A stretch of 64,000 nucleotides of DNA from NCBI RefSeq assembly GCF_002846335.1, contig NZ_PJMQ01000001.1, forward strand, positions 4,836,001 to 4,900,000. Reading direction: 5' to 3'. This stretch comes from Janthinobacterium sp. 61 (GTDB lineage Bacteria; Pseudomonadota; Gammaproteobacteria; Burkholderiales; Burkholderiaceae_D). Made by a program: the position numbers and the translations under genes. Below the pieces are notes generated by a model, which was not told the DNA's origin, did not search any database, and saw only the letters and a list, made by a program, of their open reading frames with translations. Positions 37,011 to 46,423 of the stretch are shown in pieces. Positions within the stretch are counted from its first letter, which is position 1. Each line of letters starts with the position of its first letter.

Positions 37011-38809
37011 GGTGTTTCCTTGTTTGCTTCCATGCCAGTATCTTCAGGCAGGCGGAACCAGACCGTCAAGCCCGGCGCATCGGCATTGGCGTGCGCCGAC
37101 AGGCTGCCGCCGAACGATTCGATGATGCTTTTGCTGAGCGACATGCCCAGGCCCAGGCCTTCGGTCTTGGTCGTGAAAAAAGGCTCAAACAGGCGCGCCA
37201 TCTGTGCCGCTTCCAGGCCGCAGCCGGCGTCGCGAACGGCCACCGTGCAGGCGCCGTTTTCCCGGTGCAGCAGCACGCCGATGGCGTGCCCGGGATTGTC
37301 GTTCTCCACCTGCGCGTCGAGCGCATTCTTGAGCAAATTCAGGAGCACCTGCTGTACTTGCTGCGGGTCGGCCAGCACGCGAGGGTCAGGACTGGCAGCG
37401 TCGTGGCGCCAGCTGATATTGGCTTGCGGATGGGCCGCGCAAAACAGGGCGACGGCTTGCTCCACGGCGAGGGCCAGGGCGAAGGGGGTGCTGTGCGCGG
37501 GCCGCTTTTGCGCCATCGCGCGAATGTGACGGATGATGGCGCCCGCGCGTTCGCTTTGCGTGGCGATTTCCTGCGCGCCGTCGAGCAGGGGCGCCGCGTC
37601 CAGCCGACCCGCCGCGATGCGGCGCGCCATGCCGCGCGCGAAATTGCCGATGGCCGCCAGCGGCTGGTTCAGTTCGTGCGCAATGGCGCTGGCCATCTCG
37701 CCCAGGATGGCCAGGCGCGCCGTGTGGTCGAGCGTGGCCTGGCGCTGGCGTGCCTGCTCCTCCAGTGCGCGCTGCTGGTGCTGGGCGGCGCGTAATTGCT
37801 CCGTGCGCCGGCTGACCAGGTATTCCACGCGCACCGTGTGCACGGCCCAGGCCACCAGCAAGGCCAGCACCAGCAGCATCCAGCCCCAGTAGCGGCGCAG
37901 CGCCGTCTCGAATGTCAACTTGTTCAGGTAGGCGTAGGGGCCGATGCGCAATTCACGGAACAGCTCATCGACGATCTGGTAGTCGCTTGGCACCGTCCAG
38001 CTGTAGCCCTCACTGGTGCGCGGCATGGCCAGCAAGGCCAGCGCCACTTTTTTCGCCAGCGCCGGCGGCGTCTGGCGCAGGGCCACGAAGGGCCAGTCCG
38101 GATACAGCCGCGACGAGCTGGCGCAGCGAAAACCGGGAATCGGACGCGTAGTGATCACGCGCAGTTCGTCAGCCTGCACTTCCCCGCGCGTCACCATCTG
38201 TTCCAGCAGGCAGGTGCGCACGATGCCGGCATCCATGCGTCCGGACCGCACGGCTTCGACGATCTGCTGCGACGGGAAACCGCTGTAGCGCAGGCTGGAA
38301 AAATCGTGCGCGGGATCGATACCCGCTTCCAGCAGCTCGCGTGCGGCGATCTGGTAACCGCCAAACGCATCGGGCGCCACCGCCATCACGTTCTTGCCCG
38401 CCAGGTCGGCCAGGTCGTGCAGCGGCGACGCATTGCGCACGACGATGGCCGAGCCGATGGCCTGGCGTGGCGAGTCGGTCCATGGCGATTCGAGCGTGGC
38501 GATGCGGCTCGCGCCATCGCTGTGTTCCAGTGCCACGTAATGACCGCTGCTGGTGATGGCAAAGGCGATCGATTGCGACTGCACGGCGCGCGTCAGGCCC
38601 GCCTGGTCGTAGTCGGCCAGTACAAAACGGATGCCGGGGACGCTGGCTTGCAGGTGGCGCGTCACGTACGACCAGTCCTGCTGCACGGCGTCGCTGCCCT
38701 TGTAGGCCAGCACGCCAATTCTCACCTCAAGTACTTCGGAACGCTCGTCCGCCGCTTGCGCGCCGTGCAGGCACAGCGCCGCCAGTGTCAATGCGACTAG
38801 CCTGCGCAC
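37007..38809 (-). CDS. ttrS: Tetrathionate sensor histidine kinase TtrS
   Basis: Membrane kinase of 600 residues. The GTG start at 38809 yields a clean signal peptide (MRRLVALTLAALCLHGAQA). The open frame extends about 85 codons further upstream but only as antisense-like Arg/Pro-rich sequence inside mutY. A periplasmic PhnD-like solute-binding domain (about 25-290, ..IGVLAYKGSDAVQQDWSYV) senses ligand. A TM helix (WGWMLLVLALLVAWAVHTV) precedes HisKA with EMASAIAHELNQPLAAIGN and an ATPase domain with NLLKNALDAQ. The start G is the last base of the mutY stop (TAGTG) and no ribosome site is visible, so reinitiation after mutY is likely. Confidence 0.88.
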   Translation of the reverse strand: MRRLVALTLAALCLHGAQAADERSEVLEVRIGVLAYKGSDAVQQDWSYVTRHLQASVPGIRFVLADYDQAGLTRAVQSQSIAFAITSSGHYVALEHSDGASRIATLESPWTDSPRQAIGSAIVVRNASPLHDLADLAGKNVMAVAPDAFGGYQIAARELLEAGIDPAHDFSSLRYSGFPSQQIVEAVRSGRMDAGIVRTCLLEQMVTRGEVQADELRVITTRPIPGFRCASSSRLYPDWPFVALRQTPPALAKKVALALLAMPRTSEGYSWTVPSDYQIVDELFRELRIGPYAYLNKLTFETALRRYWGWMLLVLALLVAWAVHTVRVEYLVSRRTEQLRAAQHQQRALEEQARQRQATLDHTARLAILGEMASAIAHELNQPLAAIGNFARGMARRIAAGRLDAAPLLDGAQEIATQSERAGAIIRHIRAMAQKRPAHSTPFALALAVEQAVALFCAAHPQANISWRHDAASPDPRVLADPQQVQQVLLNLLKNALDAQVENDNPGHAIGVLLHRENGACTVAVRDAGCGLEAAQMARLFEPFFTTKTEGLGLGMSLSKSIIESFGGSLSAHANADAPGLTVWFRLPEDTGMEANKETP

Positions 38810-39984
38810 TAGAACATGCTGCGCTGCGCTGCGCGCGCATCGCCGAACAGTTCCAGCAACAGTTTCTTGATGGGGGCGGGCAGCGGCGCGTTTGCAATTT
38901 TCGCGCTGTCGTACCAGACGTGGGTCGCTTCCCCGGCCAGTGCCAGGCGGCGCGCCAGGGTGATGCGGCAGGGGACGATGTGCAATTTGTAGTGGGTAAA
39001 TACATGCACGATGGGCAGCAGCCGCTCCTGCGTCTCGATCTCGCCGAATGGCGCCACGGCGCATGCCAGCGCATGCTGGTCTATCTCTCGCGGTGAGTCT
39101 TCATCAGCTAGCACGTGGCCATCGAGTTCGGGCAGCGACAGCAAGCCGCCCCAGATGCCCGAGCCGGGACGCTGTTCCAGCAGCACCTGGCCATCGTCGA
39201 TGATGAGCAGCATGACGGCGTGCTTTTCCGGGCTGTTTTTTTTCGGTTTGCGTACCGGCAGATCCTTGGTGCGGCCGTTGGCGTAAGCCACGCAGCGCGG
39301 CTGCAGCGGGCAGCGGCTGCAATCGGGACTGCTGCGCGTGCACAGGGTGGCGCCGAAGTCCATCAAGCCTTGCGTGTAGGCTTCGATGCCCGTTTCCGGC
39401 AGCAGCGCTTCTGCGCGGCGCCACATGGCTTCCTCGACCCGTTTTTCACCGGGATAGGCATCGATGCCGAAGGTGCGCGCGAAGACGCGCTTGACGTTGC
39501 CATCCATGATGGCTGCGCGCGTGCCGCTGGAAAACGCGGAGATGGCGGCGGCCGTCGAGCGACCGATGCCGGGCAGGTCGGCCAGGAGGACCGGGTCGCT
39601 GGGGAAGATGCCGCCGTATTCGGCGACCACGCGCTGCGCGCATTTGTGCAAGTTGCGCGCCCGCGTGTAGTAACCGAGACCGCTCCATTGCGCCATCACG
39701 TCTTCCACCGGTGCTTCCGCCAAATCGCGCAGGGTGGGGAAGCGTTCGAGGAAGCGCGCGTAGTAGCCCAGCACGGCCGTCACCTGCGTTTGCTGCAGCA
39801 TGATTTCGGACAGCCAGATCAGGTAGGCGTCGCGCGTGTTTTGCCATGGCAGCGCGTGGCGGCCATGCTGCTTTTGCCAGGCGATGACGGTGGCGGAAAA
39901 AGTTGGGTCGACATAATTTTCAAGCGCGTTCTCAAACTGAGCTGCGCCCTGGGCGGGCGAGAGCGGATGCAGCAGACGTTTCAT
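38809..39984 (-). CDS. mutY: A/G-specific adenine glycosylase MutY
   Basis: Removes adenine mispaired with 8-oxoguanine. Of 391 residues, the N-terminal catalytic domain shows the catalytic Glu in SEIMLQQTQV, the helix-hairpin-helix LPGIGRSTAAAI and the catalytic Asp in IMDGNVKRVFAR. The [4Fe-4S] loop has four Cys spaced x6, x2 and x5 (from TLCTRSSPDCSRCPLQPRC). The C-terminal NUDIX-like 8-oxoG recognition domain follows. It lies 24 bases downstream of the dynamin-like gene and overlaps ttrS by one base. Confidence 0.96.
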   Translation of the reverse strand: MKRLLHPLSPAQGAAQFENALENYVDPTFSATVIAWQKQHGRHALPWQNTRDAYLIWLSEIMLQQTQVTAVLGYYARFLERFPTLRDLAEAPVEDVMAQWSGLGYYTRARNLHKCAQRVVAEYGGIFPSDPVLLADLPGIGRSTAAAISAFSSGTRAAIMDGNVKRVFARTFGIDAYPGEKRVEEAMWRRAEALLPETGIEAYTQGLMDFGATLCTRSSPDCSRCPLQPRCVAYANGRTKDLPVRKPKKNSPEKHAVMLLIIDDGQVLLEQRPGSGIWGGLLSLPELDGHVLADEDSPREIDQHALACAVAPFGEIETQERLLPIVHVFTHYKLHIVPCRITLARRLALAGEATHVWYDSAKIANAPLPAPIKKLLLELFGDARAAQRSMF

Positions 39985-40008
39985 GCAGGGTTCCAGTGTT
40001 CGGTTGTT

Positions 40009-41910
40009 TTATGTTGCGCTGGCCGTGCGCAAGGCGGCAAGCAATTGTGCCAGCTGCGCCTTGTCGCGTTCGAGCGCTGCCAGGCTGGCTTCGAAGCCGG
40101 CGATCTTCTGTTCCAGGCTGCCGGTGGCGTCGTGGATGCGCTGGATCGAGGCAAAGCGCAGTTTCAGCTGTTCCTTGTACTCGACGATCTGTGCTTCGAG
40201 CGGCGCCATGATGACTTTCAGCCAGGCGCTGGCGTCGTCGTTGGCGTTGGTGAAACTGCGGCGCACGCGCGAGGCGATGGTGTCGAAGAATTTCTCCATC
40301 AGCACGACCCGGCTGGTGGTGAGCAGGGTCGCCGTGCCGAACTGCTTATGGTAGACGGCTTCGATATCGGCGATCTCCTGGCGGTAGCGGGCCAGCGAAA
40401 ACGGCATCGGCAAGGCCAGCGCCAGGCCATGTTCGGTGGCGAACTTGCGGTACATCACGTTCATCATCTCTGTGATCTCGGCCGTCTTGCCTTCCGAGCG
40501 GTCCAGGTTCTGGGCGATGCGTTCGAAATACTGGCGCACGGCTTCGCGCAGGCCCGTGAAAAAGCGGCTGCGCTGCATGGCGGCGCGCACGCTGTCGATA
40601 TCGTCGCGCACGATGTCCATGCCCAGGCTCGTATAGAGTTCCGTCGACAGGCGGGTAAATACGGCGCGCGTCGCCTGCAGCTTGAACAGGCTGCTGTCGA
40701 ATTCCTTCTTCTCGATATCGATGCGCCGCATCATGTGCGCGATCACGCTCTGGTTCTTGCCGCGCAGGCTGTTCAGCTCATGCAGCTGTTCGGCGATGCC
40801 GCGTGCGCGGGCCGCCGCCTGCACCTGCTGCGCCGCTTCGATGGCGTCCAGATCGAACGCCAGTTGACGCCGGATGATGTCCTTGCGCGCGGGGATCAGT
40901 TCCTCGAAAAGGGCCGTCTCCAGTGGCAGCAGGCGGCTCTTTTCCAGCAGCGCCGCATCGTGGTTGATCTTGCCCACCAGGGCCTTTTGCGCCGACACGG
41001 GAAACACCTGGCCAGCGTCCAGGGCCAGGAGATGCGCCACGCTGGCCTGCTGGCGCTCGATCGCCTGCGCCACCTCCAGGTCGCCGCGCAATTCATCCCA
41101 CATGCTGTCGATCTTGTTGAGCACCACCAGGCGGCCGGCGCCGGCGCCGATATGGTTGCGCCAAACCTCGATGTCGCTGCGCGTGACACCCGTGTCGGCG
41201 GCCAGGATGAACAGCACCGCGTGCGCATTCGGGATCAGGTTCAAGGTCAGTTCCGGTTCCGTGCCGATGGCGTTCAAGCCCGGCGTGTCGAGGATGACCA
41301 GGCCCTGTTTCAGCAGCGGATGGGGAAAGTTGATGATGGCGTGGCGCCACATGGAGATTTCCACCTGGCCGTCCTCGTCGAGCATGGCGGGTGCATCCGC
41401 GTCGTCGGCATCGTACAGGCCGTAGCGCGCTGCTTCTTCCACGCTGACTTTTTTCGTCAGGCTGACCTGGCGGATGGCTTCCTGCATGTCGCCGCCCGCA
41501 TCGATGTTCAGGGGCAGGACGGTCCAGGCGGCGGGCAGGTCGCGGTAGTCGCTGGTTGACAGGTTCTGTGCGCGCGTCTCGATGGGCAGCAGGCGGATCG
41601 ATGGCTGCCACGCCGGGTCGTACAGCAGCTCGGTGGGACACATGGTGGTGCGGCCCGCGCCCGAGGGCAGGATGCGCTGGCCGTAGTCGGCAAAGAAGAT
41701 GGCGTTGATCAGCTCGGATTTTCCGCGCGAGAATTCCGCCACGAAGGCCACGGACAGGCGGTCGTCAGTCAGGCGGGAAACGCAGCGGGCCAGGCGCAGC
41801 GCGGAAGCGCCGTCGACCAGGCCAGCCGCGCTGGCGGCTTGCCGGTATGCCTGCAAGGCCGCCAGCACATCCTGGCGCCATGCGCTGTATTGTTCCAAGT
41901 CCCTGACCAT
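40009..41910 (-). CDS. Bacterial dynamin-like GTPase
   Basis: Large GTPase of 633 residues. G1 is AEFSRGKS (58-65), a dynamin-type P-loop in which SR replaces the usual small residues; candidate G2 threonines are in GAGRTTMCPTE; G3 is DTPG (208-211); G4 is NKID (265-268). The C-terminal half is long and helical with a final coiled coil (SLEQKIAGFEASLAALERDKAQLAQLL). No clear transmembrane helix is seen, so membrane contact would have to be peripheral. It is encoded between mutM and mutY with gaps of 21 and 24 bases, so it is co-transcribed with the 8-oxoguanine repair genes. A membrane-remodelling or stress role is possible; no function is established here. Confidence 0.8.
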   Translation of the reverse strand: MVRDLEQYSAWRQDVLAALQAYRQAASAAGLVDGASALRLARCVSRLTDDRLSVAFVAEFSRGKSELINAIFFADYGQRILPSGAGRTTMCPTELLYDPAWQPSIRLLPIETRAQNLSTSDYRDLPAAWTVLPLNIDAGGDMQEAIRQVSLTKKVSVEEAARYGLYDADDADAPAMLDEDGQVEISMWRHAIINFPHPLLKQGLVILDTPGLNAIGTEPELTLNLIPNAHAVLFILAADTGVTRSDIEVWRNHIGAGAGRLVVLNKIDSMWDELRGDLEVAQAIERQQASVAHLLALDAGQVFPVSAQKALVGKINHDAALLEKSRLLPLETALFEELIPARKDIIRRQLAFDLDAIEAAQQVQAAARARGIAEQLHELNSLRGKNQSVIAHMMRRIDIEKKEFDSSLFKLQATRAVFTRLSTELYTSLGMDIVRDDIDSVRAAMQRSRFFTGLREAVRQYFERIAQNLDRSEGKTAEITEMMNVMYRKFATEHGLALALPMPFSLARYRQEIADIEAVYHKQFGTATLLTTSRVVLMEKFFDTIASRVRRSFTNANDDASAWLKVIMAPLEAQIVEYKEQLKLRFASIQRIHDATGSLEQKIAGFEASLAALERDKAQLAQLLAALRTASAT

Positions 41911-41931
41911 CTGGCTCCCTTTGCGAGTGAC

Positions 41932-42768
41932 TTACTTTTGACAATTCACGCAGTAAAACGTGGAACGTTGTCCTTGCACGATTTGGCGGATCGGCGCGCC
42001 GCATACGCGACATGGCTTGCCCGCGCGGTTGTAGGTGAAATACGTCTGCTGGAAGTAGCCGGACTGGCCGTTTACGCCGATGAAGTCGCGCAAGGTGCTG
42101 CCGCCTTGCACGATGGCTTCGGCCAGCACGTCGCGTATCGCCTGCGCCAGTTTCTCATAGCGCGCCAGGCCGATGCGCCGGGCCGGCGTCTTCGGGTTGA
42201 TCCCCGCGCGAAACAGGCTCTCGGAACAATAGATATTGCCCACGCCGACGACGATGTCGCCCGCCATCAGTACCTGCTTGATATTGGTGCCCTTGTTGCG
42301 TGTTTTTTCGAACAGCAGCTGGCCCGTGAAGCCGCCTTCCAGTGGTTCCGTACCCAGGCCGCGCAGCAGCGCGTGGCCGTCCAGCGGGCCGTCGGCCTCG
42401 TCGTGCCACAGCACGGCGCCGAAGCGGCGCGGGTCCGTCATGCGCAGCACCTGGCTGCCGCCGTCCGCATCTTCCACGACAAGGTCGAAATGATCGTGCT
42501 TTTGCGCCTCCGTCCCCGTTGGCAGCACGCGCAAATGGCCCGACATGCCCAGGTGGATAATCAGCGTGCCGTGGCGGAAGTGGATCAGCAGGTATTTGCC
42601 GCGCCGCCCCGTCAGGCCGATGGTTTGGCCCGACAATTGTTCGCCAAGGTCCGGAGGGAAGGGCCAGCGCAGGCCGTCGCGGCGGAGCACGACGGCGCGC
42701 ACGGCGCGGCCCTCGATGTGGGGCGCGACACCGCGTCGTGTGACTTCGACTTCTGGTAATTCTGGCAT
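41932..42768 (-). CDS. mutM: Formamidopyrimidine-DNA glycosylase
   Basis: Bifunctional glycosylase/AP lyase that excises 8-oxoguanine and Fapy lesions. The start at 42768 gives the obligatory N-terminus MPELPEVE, whose Pro2 is the catalytic nucleophile; the longer open frame upstream is therefore not used. The product is 278 residues. The catalytic Lys region (HLGMSGHLRV) and the C-terminal zinc finger (C-x2-C ... C-x2-C, KPCRVCGAP to FYCVNCQK) are complete. Confidence 0.97.
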   Translation of the reverse strand: MPELPEVEVTRRGVAPHIEGRAVRAVVLRRDGLRWPFPPDLGEQLSGQTIGLTGRRGKYLLIHFRHGTLIIHLGMSGHLRVLPTGTEAQKHDHFDLVVEDADGGSQVLRMTDPRRFGAVLWHDEADGPLDGHALLRGLGTEPLEGGFTGQLLFEKTRNKGTNIKQVLMAGDIVVGVGNIYCSESLFRAGINPKTPARRIGLARYEKLAQAIRDVLAEAIVQGGSTLRDFIGVNGQSGYFQQTYFTYNRAGKPCRVCGAPIRQIVQGQRSTFYCVNCQK

Positions 42769-42934
42769 AAGGCTCGAATGGTTGAAAAGCGGGTAAAAAC
42801 AGGCAGCTTGCCGGCGGATGGCTGGCCCGGGCACGCCATGCCGCCAGGACGTATATATTTCGTTACATACGTGAAGTACGCGATAGCCGCGTTGGGCGTA
42901 GAATCAAACTTTGCCGTTTAGCCAGGATCAGCCA

Positions 42935-44737
42935 TTGAAAAACGCTTTCGCCATTGTAACCTTGTCCGCCCTGATGGCCACGCATGCCATGGCACAGACG
43001 CCTGTTGCCCCCGCTAATGCTGCGGCCGGCCCCTCTACGGCCGCGCCCGTCGCGCCACAGGAAGAGGGCGCCGAGTCCAAGGCGGGCGCCAAGGAGGACG
43101 CCAAGGCGGAGGGTTTGCCGAAGGTCGAATTGAGCAGCGACTTGCTGTACAAGCTGACCAAGGCTGAAATGGAATTCAAGAGCGGCCAGTGGCAAGGGCC
43201 GTACGTGACGATGATGGTGGCGGCGCAGCAGACGCGCGACCCGCGCCTGGCGCGCCGCGCTTCCGAAATGGCGCTGTCTGCCAAGCAGGGCGGCGAAGCG
43301 CTGGCTGCCATCCGCCTGTGGCGCGAGCTGGCGCCCGACTCGGACGAGGCGACGCAGTTCTTCCTCGGCTTCGTCGTGTTGACGGACAAAATCGAAGAAG
43401 CGGAACCGATTTTTGCCGAACGCCTGGCCAATGCGCCAGCGGGCGCGCGCGGCGTGGCCCTGTTCCAGATGCAGCAGATCCTGTCGCGGTCGAATGACAA
43501 GCTATATGCCTACTCGATGGTGACGCGCCTGGTGCAGCCTTACCTGGACATGTTCGAGGCCCATCTGGTGCTGGCGCAGGGCGCCCTGTCGATCGGCGAG
43601 CGTGAGCGCGCCATCGGCGAAGCGAACAAGGCGCTGGCGATCAAGCCGAACTCCGAGCTGGCCGTGTTGACTCTGGCGCAGGTGACGGGCGAACCCGAGG
43701 CGGCAGGCAAGGTGCTTGCCACATTCCTGCAAAAGAATCCGGACGCCGTCGAAGTGCGCGGCGCGTATGCGCGCCTGCTGGTTGAGCAAAAACAACTGGA
43801 GCCGGCGCGCGATCAATTCCTGCTGCTGCTGAAAAGCCAGCCCGATAACGTGGGCGGCCTGTACGCGCTGGGTATCGTGGCGCTACAGCTGGAAGACACC
43901 AAGGGCGCCGAGCAGTACTTCAAGCGCTTCCTGGCCGTGCTCGAAAAGTCTCCTGGCGACACGCGCGATCCGTTCAAGGCCCTGATGATTTTGTCGCAGA
44001 TCGCCGAGACGCGGGGCGACACGGCGGGCGCCATCGCCTGGCTGGACAAGGTCGACAACAGTGCATCAAGCGGCTACGTCGAGGCGCGCTTGCGCCGCGC
44101 CCAGCTGATCGCCCGTGGCGGCAATCTTGATGCGGCCCGCAAGGCGCTGACGGAAATCGAAACGGACGATCCGGCAAGCCAGGCACAGGTGCTGCTGGTC
44201 GACGCGCAATTCCTGCGCGACGCCGGCTATGTGCAAAGCGCCTATACGGTGCTGGAAAACGCCTTGCTGCGTTTCCCCGACAATCCCGAACTGCTGTACG
44301 ACTACGCCTTGCTGGCCGAACGCCTGGATAAACTCGATTTGATGGAGGCCAGCCTGCGCCGCGTGATGGTGCTGGCACCCGACAACCAGCATGCGTATAA
44401 CGCCCTGGGCTACTCGCTGGCCGAACGGGGCATCCGCCTGGAGGAGGCCCATGCGCTGATCGAGAAGGCGCTGCAGATGGCGCCGGGCGACCCGTTCATC
44501 ATGGACAGCATGGGCTGGGTGCAGTTCCGCATGGGCAACCTGGCCGCGGCGGAAAACGCCTTGCGCCGTGCCTATGCCGTGCGCAGTGATCCGGAAATCG
44601 CCGTCCACCTGGGCGAAGTGCTGTGGCAGAAGGGTGACAAGGAAGAAGCGCAAAAACTGTGGCGCGATGCGCAAGGCAAGGACCCGAAAAACGAGGCCCT
44701 GAAAAGCACCCTGGCGCGCCTGAATGTCAGTTTGTAA
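42935..44737 (+). CDS. Periplasmic tetratricopeptide-repeat protein
   Basis: 600-residue TPR protein. A TTG start at 42935 with AGGAT upstream gives the signal peptide MKNAFAIVTLSALMATHAMAQ; another TTG at 42911 is the alternative. An Ala/Pro/Glu-rich stretch leads into about ten helical repeats, clearest near the C-terminus (NQHAYNALGYSLAERGIRLEEAHALIEKAL, whose parts are ALGYSLA and EEAHALI; DSMGWVQFRMGNLAAAENALRRAY, parts GWVQFRMG and AENALRRAY). It is upstream of lolB, a position shared with other betaproteobacteria. Likely a scaffold in envelope assembly; the partner is unknown. Confidence 0.85.
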   Translation: MKNAFAIVTLSALMATHAMAQTPVAPANAAAGPSTAAPVAPQEEGAESKAGAKEDAKAEGLPKVELSSDLLYKLTKAEMEFKSGQWQGPYVTMMVAAQQTRDPRLARRASEMALSAKQGGEALAAIRLWRELAPDSDEATQFFLGFVVLTDKIEEAEPIFAERLANAPAGARGVALFQMQQILSRSNDKLYAYSMVTRLVQPYLDMFEAHLVLAQGALSIGERERAIGEANKALAIKPNSELAVLTLAQVTGEPEAAGKVLATFLQKNPDAVEVRGAYARLLVEQKQLEPARDQFLLLLKSQPDNVGGLYALGIVALQLEDTKGAEQYFKRFLAVLEKSPGDTRDPFKALMILSQIAETRGDTAGAIAWLDKVDNSASSGYVEARLRRAQLIARGGNLDAARKALTEIETDDPASQAQVLLVDAQFLRDAGYVQSAYTVLENALLRFPDNPELLYDYALLAERLDKLDLMEASLRRVMVLAPDNQHAYNALGYSLAERGIRLEEAHALIEKALQMAPGDPFIMDSMGWVQFRMGNLAAAENALRRAYAVRSDPEIAVHLGEVLWQKGDKEEAQKLWRDAQGKDPKNEALKSTLARLNVSL

Positions 44738-44756
44738 CGCAATGTTAACTAAAATA

Positions 44757-44785
44757 TGGGGTCAGGCCCGACGGGTCTGACCCCA
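44757..44785. repeat. Palindromic hairpin between TPR gene and lolB
   Basis: TGGGGTCAGGCCC and GGGTCTGACCCCA form a 13-pair stem with loop GAC. No T-run follows, so it looks more like a dispersed palindromic repeat or an mRNA-stabilising hairpin than a terminator. Confidence 0.6.
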
Positions 44786-44815
44786 GCTTTACGCTGCTGG
44801 TTCTTTATTATTCCC

Positions 44816-45454
44816 ATGCCAAAAAAACTCTTCCCCCTCACGCTCGTCTGCCTGGCCCTGTCGGCCTGCTCGACCCTGACCTCTCCCTTTTCGTCCGGCG
44901 CCGCGCCATCGTCGCAAGCGGTGGCGCCTTACCGCGAGCAGCTGGAGCTAACGGGCCGCTTGAACGTGGTGTATCAGAAGGATGACAGGCCCGAATCGGC
45001 CACCGTCAATTTCAACTGGCAGCAGACGGCGCAGCGCACGGACGTGACACTGTATTCGCCCGTCGGCAGTACCCTGGCCACCATCGCCGTCACGCCGCAG
45101 CAGGCCGTGTTGACGCAAAGCGGCAAGGCGCCGCGCAGCGCGCCCGATGTTGATACCTTGAGCGCGCAGATGCTGGGCTGGTCCTTGCCCGTGTCGGGCT
45201 TGCGCGACTGGCTGCAGGGCTATGCCGTGGGCGCCGATGGCAAGCGCTTTGTCGCTTCGCCGGCCAACGACAGCGTGACCACCAAGGATGGCTGGCGTTT
45301 GCGCTATGTGTCGTGGCAAGATGCTGCAGACAATACACCGGGCGCCTTGCCCCAACCGCGGCGTATCGATGCGGAACGTAATGCCAGCGCGCAGGCCGAT
45401 GCCGTCTCGCTGCGCATCGTGCTCGATCCTGCCCCTTCCGCACCTGCACCATGA
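44816..45454 (+). CDS. lolB: Outer-membrane lipoprotein LolB
   Basis: Receives lipoproteins from LolA and inserts them in the outer membrane. The ATG at 44816 starts [18 protein letters not shown], a lipoprotein signal with lipobox LSAC. The mature part shows [26 protein letters not shown] and [16 protein letters not shown], typical of LolB. The 212 residues are usual. It overlaps ispE by ATGA, an arrangement conserved in proteobacteria. Confidence 0.93.
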   Translation: MPKKLFPLTLVCLALSACSTLTSPFSSGAAPSSQAVAPYREQLELTGRLNVVYQKDDRPESATVNFNWQQTAQRTDVTLYSPVGSTLATIAVTPQQAVLTQSGKAPRSAPDVDTLSAQMLGWSLPVSGLRDWLQGYAVGADGKRFVASPANDSVTTKDGWRLRYVSWQDAADNTPGALPQPRRIDAERNASAQADAVSLRIVLDPAPSAPAP

Positions 45455-46335
45455 CACTGACGACTCTGAACAATTGCCCGGCCCCGGCCAAGCTGAACTT
45501 ATTTCTACACGTCAACGGCCGCCGCGCCGATGGCTACCACCTGCTGCAGACGGTGTTCCAATTGCTCGACCATGGCGACACCTTGCACTTCGCGCTGCGC
45601 GACGACACGGCGATTGTCCGCGTGACGGCCCTCGCCGGCGTGCCGGAGGAGCAGGACCTGATCATCCGTGCCGCCAGCTTGCTGCAAGCGGAAGTGCTGC
45701 GCCGCACGGGCGCCTTGCCGCGCGGCGTCGATATCGCCATCGACAAGGTGTTGCCCATGGGGGGAGGCCTCGGCGGCGGTTCGTCCGATGCGGCCACGGC
45801 CCTGATGGCATTGAACCGACTGTGGCAGGCGGGTTTGACGCGCGAGGAATTGATGGCGCTGGGCTTGCCGCTGGGTGCCGACATCCCGTTTTTCATCTTT
45901 GGTGAGAATGCCTTTGCCGAAGGCGTGGGCGAGGCACTGCAGCCCGTCACCACGCCCGAATGCTGGTATGTGGTGATCGAGCCGGGCGTGCAAGTGCCCA
46001 CCGCGGCAATTTTTTGCGCGGAAGGCTTGACGAGAAATACCGAACCCGTCACAATAGCGGACTTTTCCAGGTACCTCGCAGAAGGAAACGATGCGGGCGG
46101 GTTTGGTAAGAATGATTTACAGCAAGTGGCATGCAGTCTTTTCAAGCCGGTAGCAGATGCGGTAGAATGGCTGGGTGCTTACGGTGAGGCCAGGATGACT
46201 GGTTCCGGTGCTTGTGTGTTTAGTGCGTTTGGCAGTCAGGAAGAAGCGGATGCGGTGCTCAGCAATGTGCCACCAGTCTGGATCGCCTGGAAGGCAAAAG
46301 CGCTGAGTCGCCACCCGATGCTCACGCTGTTGTAA
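45451..46335 (+). CDS. ispE: 4-diphosphocytidyl-2-C-methyl-D-erythritol kinase
   Basis: GHMP kinase of the MEP isoprenoid pathway, 294 residues. Motifs: [21 protein letters not shown] at the N-terminus (parts [15 protein letters not shown]), the ATP-binding glycine loop [15 protein letters not shown], and the C-terminal MTGSGACVF. Coupled to lolB. Confidence 0.96.
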   Translation: MTLTTLNNCPAPAKLNLFLHVNGRRADGYHLLQTVFQLLDHGDTLHFALRDDTAIVRVTALAGVPEEQDLIIRAASLLQAEVLRRTGALPRGVDIAIDKVLPMGGGLGGGSSDAATALMALNRLWQAGLTREELMALGLPLGADIPFFIFGENAFAEGVGEALQPVTTPECWYVVIEPGVQVPTAAIFCAEGLTRNTEPVTIADFSRYLAEGNDAGGFGKNDLQQVACSLFKPVADAVEWLGAYGEARMTGSGACVFSAFGSQEEADAVLSNVPPVWIAWKAKALSRHPMLTLL

Positions 46336-46361
46336 AGCAAAGCAAGCAGCAAAAAAAGATT

Positions 46362-46389
46362 TTGCTTAGCGTCAAATAGTCGGTATAAT
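46362..46389 (+). promoter_or_regulatory. Sigma-70 promoter of tRNA-Gln
   Basis: TTGCTT (46362-46367), 16-base spacer and a consensus TATAAT (46384-46389), about 35 bases before the mature tRNA. Confidence 0.75.
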
Positions 46390-46423
46390 ACTGGCCAACA
46401 TGACGGCAAGCAGTCAGTAACGT

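Noticed and set aside
38810..39064. Upstream extension of ttrS by 85 codons
   Set aside because: It overlaps the mutY C-terminal coding sequence on the same strand, while GTG at 38809 starts a clean signal peptide.
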